In this document: positions 55,533 to 56,492 of the stretch, in pieces
Position numbering within the stretch: position 1 is the first letter of the stretch
Layout of the letters: every line of letters starts with the position of its first letter
Assembly: GCA_003450735.1 (NCBI GenBank)
Contig: DMEZ01000070.1
Span: forward strand, 22,997 to 79,488
Direction of reading: 5' to 3'
Source: Elusimicrobiota bacterium
GTDB lineage: Bacteria > Elusimicrobiota > Elusimicrobia > UBA1565
DNA length: 56,492 bases
Position numbers and translations under genes: made by a program
The notes under the pieces: model-generated
Told to the model about the DNA's origin: nothing
The model's database searches: none
What the model saw: only the letters and a program-made list of their open reading frames with translations

Positions 55533-56447
55533 TCAGGCCTTCCCGTCCTCGCCGGCCTCCTTCTTCCCCCGGGGGTGGCTCTTCTCGTAGACCCGCCGGA
55601 TCATCTCCAGCGAGGTGTGCGTGTAGACCTGCGTGGTGGAGAGGCTCTTGTGGCCCAGCATCTCCTGCAGGGTGCGCACGTCGCAGCCGCGGTCGAGCAG
55701 CTGGGTGGCGAAGCTGTGGCGCAGGGCATGGGGGCTGACGCTCTTCAGGAGGCCCGAGCGGCGGGCGGCGCGGCGCACGATCGCGGCCACCGAAGTGTCG
55801 CTCAGGCGGCCGCCCCGCGCGTTGAGGAAGAGGGGCTTGGAGCCCCCGGACAGGGCGGCGGGGCGCGCGTCGAGGGAGCTTTTGAGGGCGGCGAGGGCCG
55901 CCCGGCCGACCGGCACGAGGCGCTCCCGCGAGCCCTTGCCGAACACCCGCACGGTGCCCCCGACGAGGTCAAGGTCGGCCACGTTGAGGCGGGCGAGCTC
56001 GCCGCGCCGCAGGCCGCAGGAGTAGAGCAGTTCCAGGATGGCCCGGTCGCGCAGGTCGGCGGGCCGCCCTCCCGGGACGCCCTTCTCGAGCAGGAGGGCG
56101 GTCTCGGCCTCGCTCAGGAAGCGGGGCAGGCGCGCCTCGCGGCGCGGCATGGGGAGGTTGAGGAAGGGGTCGCGGGCGAGGACGTCCTCGTCGATGAGGA
56201 AGCGCACGAAGGAGCGCAGGGCCGCGATGCGGCGCAAAAGGCTGCTCCGGCCGACGAGCCCCTCCTGCAGGGAGGCCAGCAGGCTCCGGACCCGCCGTCG
56301 GGTCAGGGCCTCGGGGCCGCCGCCGCCCCCCTTGGCCCAGAGGCGCTCGAACACGGCCAGGTCGCCGCGGTACGCCCGGAGAGTGTGCTCGGAGAGGTTT
56401 CGCTGGGCCCGCAGGTACGCGAGGAACCGCTGGACCCAGAGCCTCAC
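55533..56447 (-). CDS. xerC: Tyrosine recombinase XerC/XerD family
   Basis: The 304-residue length fits a chromosome-dimer-resolution recombinase. It has an N-terminal SAM-like DNA-binding domain (SEHTLRAYRGDL at 19-30) and a C-terminal catalytic domain with the complete set R147 (SCGLRRGEL), K171 (GKGSRERLVP), H240 and R243 (SPHALRHSFATQLL), H266 (LGHKSLSTTQ) and nucleophile Y275 (VYTH). Such enzymes resolve chromosome dimers at dif during division. The start is GTG (56447-56445), overlapping the stop codon of the preceding gene (GTGA), with a GAGGAGGGC stretch upstream. XerC is preferred over XerD by its housekeeping context, but sequence alone does not decide. No mobile-element genes are near. 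Confidence 0.93.
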   Translation of the reverse strand: MRLWVQRFLAYLRAQRNLSEHTLRAYRGDLAVFERLWAKGGGGGPEALTRRRVRSLLASLQEGLVGRSSLLRRIAALRSFVRFLIDEDVLARDPFLNLPMPRREARLPRFLSEAETALLLEKGVPGGRPADLRDRAILELLYSCGLRRGELARLNVADLDLVGGTVRVFGKGSRERLVPVGRAALAALKSSLDARPAALSGGSKPLFLNARGGRLSDTSVAAIVRRAARRSGLLKSVSPHALRHSFATQLLDRGCDVRTLQEMLGHKSLSTTQVYTHTSLEMIRRVYEKSHPRGKKEAGEDGKA

Positions 56448-56491
56448 GACGTGGCGCCGCCGCCCTCCTCGGACGCGGGCGTTCTCCGCTC
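56444..56491 (-). CDS. C-terminal end of an unidentified gene upstream of xerC
   Basis: An open frame enters from the window edge and ends with TGA at 56446-56444, overlapping the xerC GTG start. The last residues read ERRTPASEEGGGATS. The overlap and the strict coupling pattern suggest a real upstream gene in the same operon. Fifteen codons are too few to identify it. Confidence 0.4.
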   Translation of the reverse strand, partial: ERRTPASEEGGGATS

Positions 56492-56492
56492 G

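Noticed and set aside
55533..56447. Integrase of a mobile element
   Set aside because: Housekeeping neighbours, standard Xer length and lack of attachment repeats or phage/ICE genes favour a chromosomal Xer recombinase.

Overview
This is a GC-rich bacterial window in which every supported gene lies on the minus strand, so transcription runs from high to low coordinates. A signal-peptide-bearing outer-membrane barrel of the PorV/PorQ type, a giant Ig-repeat protein ending in a YPNPF-type sorting domain, and MotA/FliG homologues point to a didermic bacterium. My best guess is a GC-rich Elusimicrobiota-like or Omnitrophota-like lineage. That is inference; no rRNA or marker gene here settles it.

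Region 1 (56.5-53.25 kb) is a housekeeping run: the tail of an unidentified gene, then xerC, a protein with a UBA-like N-terminus, and purA. The genes are tightly spaced or overlapping.

Region 2 (53.22-6.75 kb) is the first regulated operon. A consensus sigma70-type promoter is followed by a GEMM-I (cyclic di-GMP-I) riboswitch and an intrinsic terminator. Downstream are a small exported protein, a HEAT-repeat exported protein, a membrane-embedded spermidine-synthase-like protein with TPR-like repeats, and a single 42,030-bp gene. That gene encodes a 14,009-residue surface protein: signal peptide, about 55 Ig-like modules (some in an 11-module, 4.5-kb higher-order repeat), 13 copies of an LLPGE module, 7 DxFxN modules, about 8 acidic Ca-binding-like loops, FN3, and a FlgD-like sorting domain.

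Region 3 (6.73-0 kb) is the second regulated operon. It opens with an almost identical promoter and a second cyclic di-GMP riboswitch, again followed by a terminator-like hairpin. Its genes are a PorV-like barrel with a TPR tail, a natural fusion of a FliF-like periplasmic domain, one membrane span, FliG middle and C domains and TPRs, a long coiled-coil protein, FlbD/SwrD, MotA, and the start of a further gene where motB is expected.

Taken together, the two adjacent operons look like one cyclic di-GMP-controlled system. It would pair a giant secreted surface filament and its PorV-like outer-membrane partner with a stripped-down MotA/FliG-type ion-driven motor that shows no other flagellar gene in the window. 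The closest functional analogy is Bacteroidota gliding (SprB giant adhesin, PorV, GldLM motor), but the motor parts here are of the flagellar family. This is the candidate undescribed system. The assignment of function is inference; the fusion, the riboswitches, the promoters and the giant ORF are read directly from the sequence.
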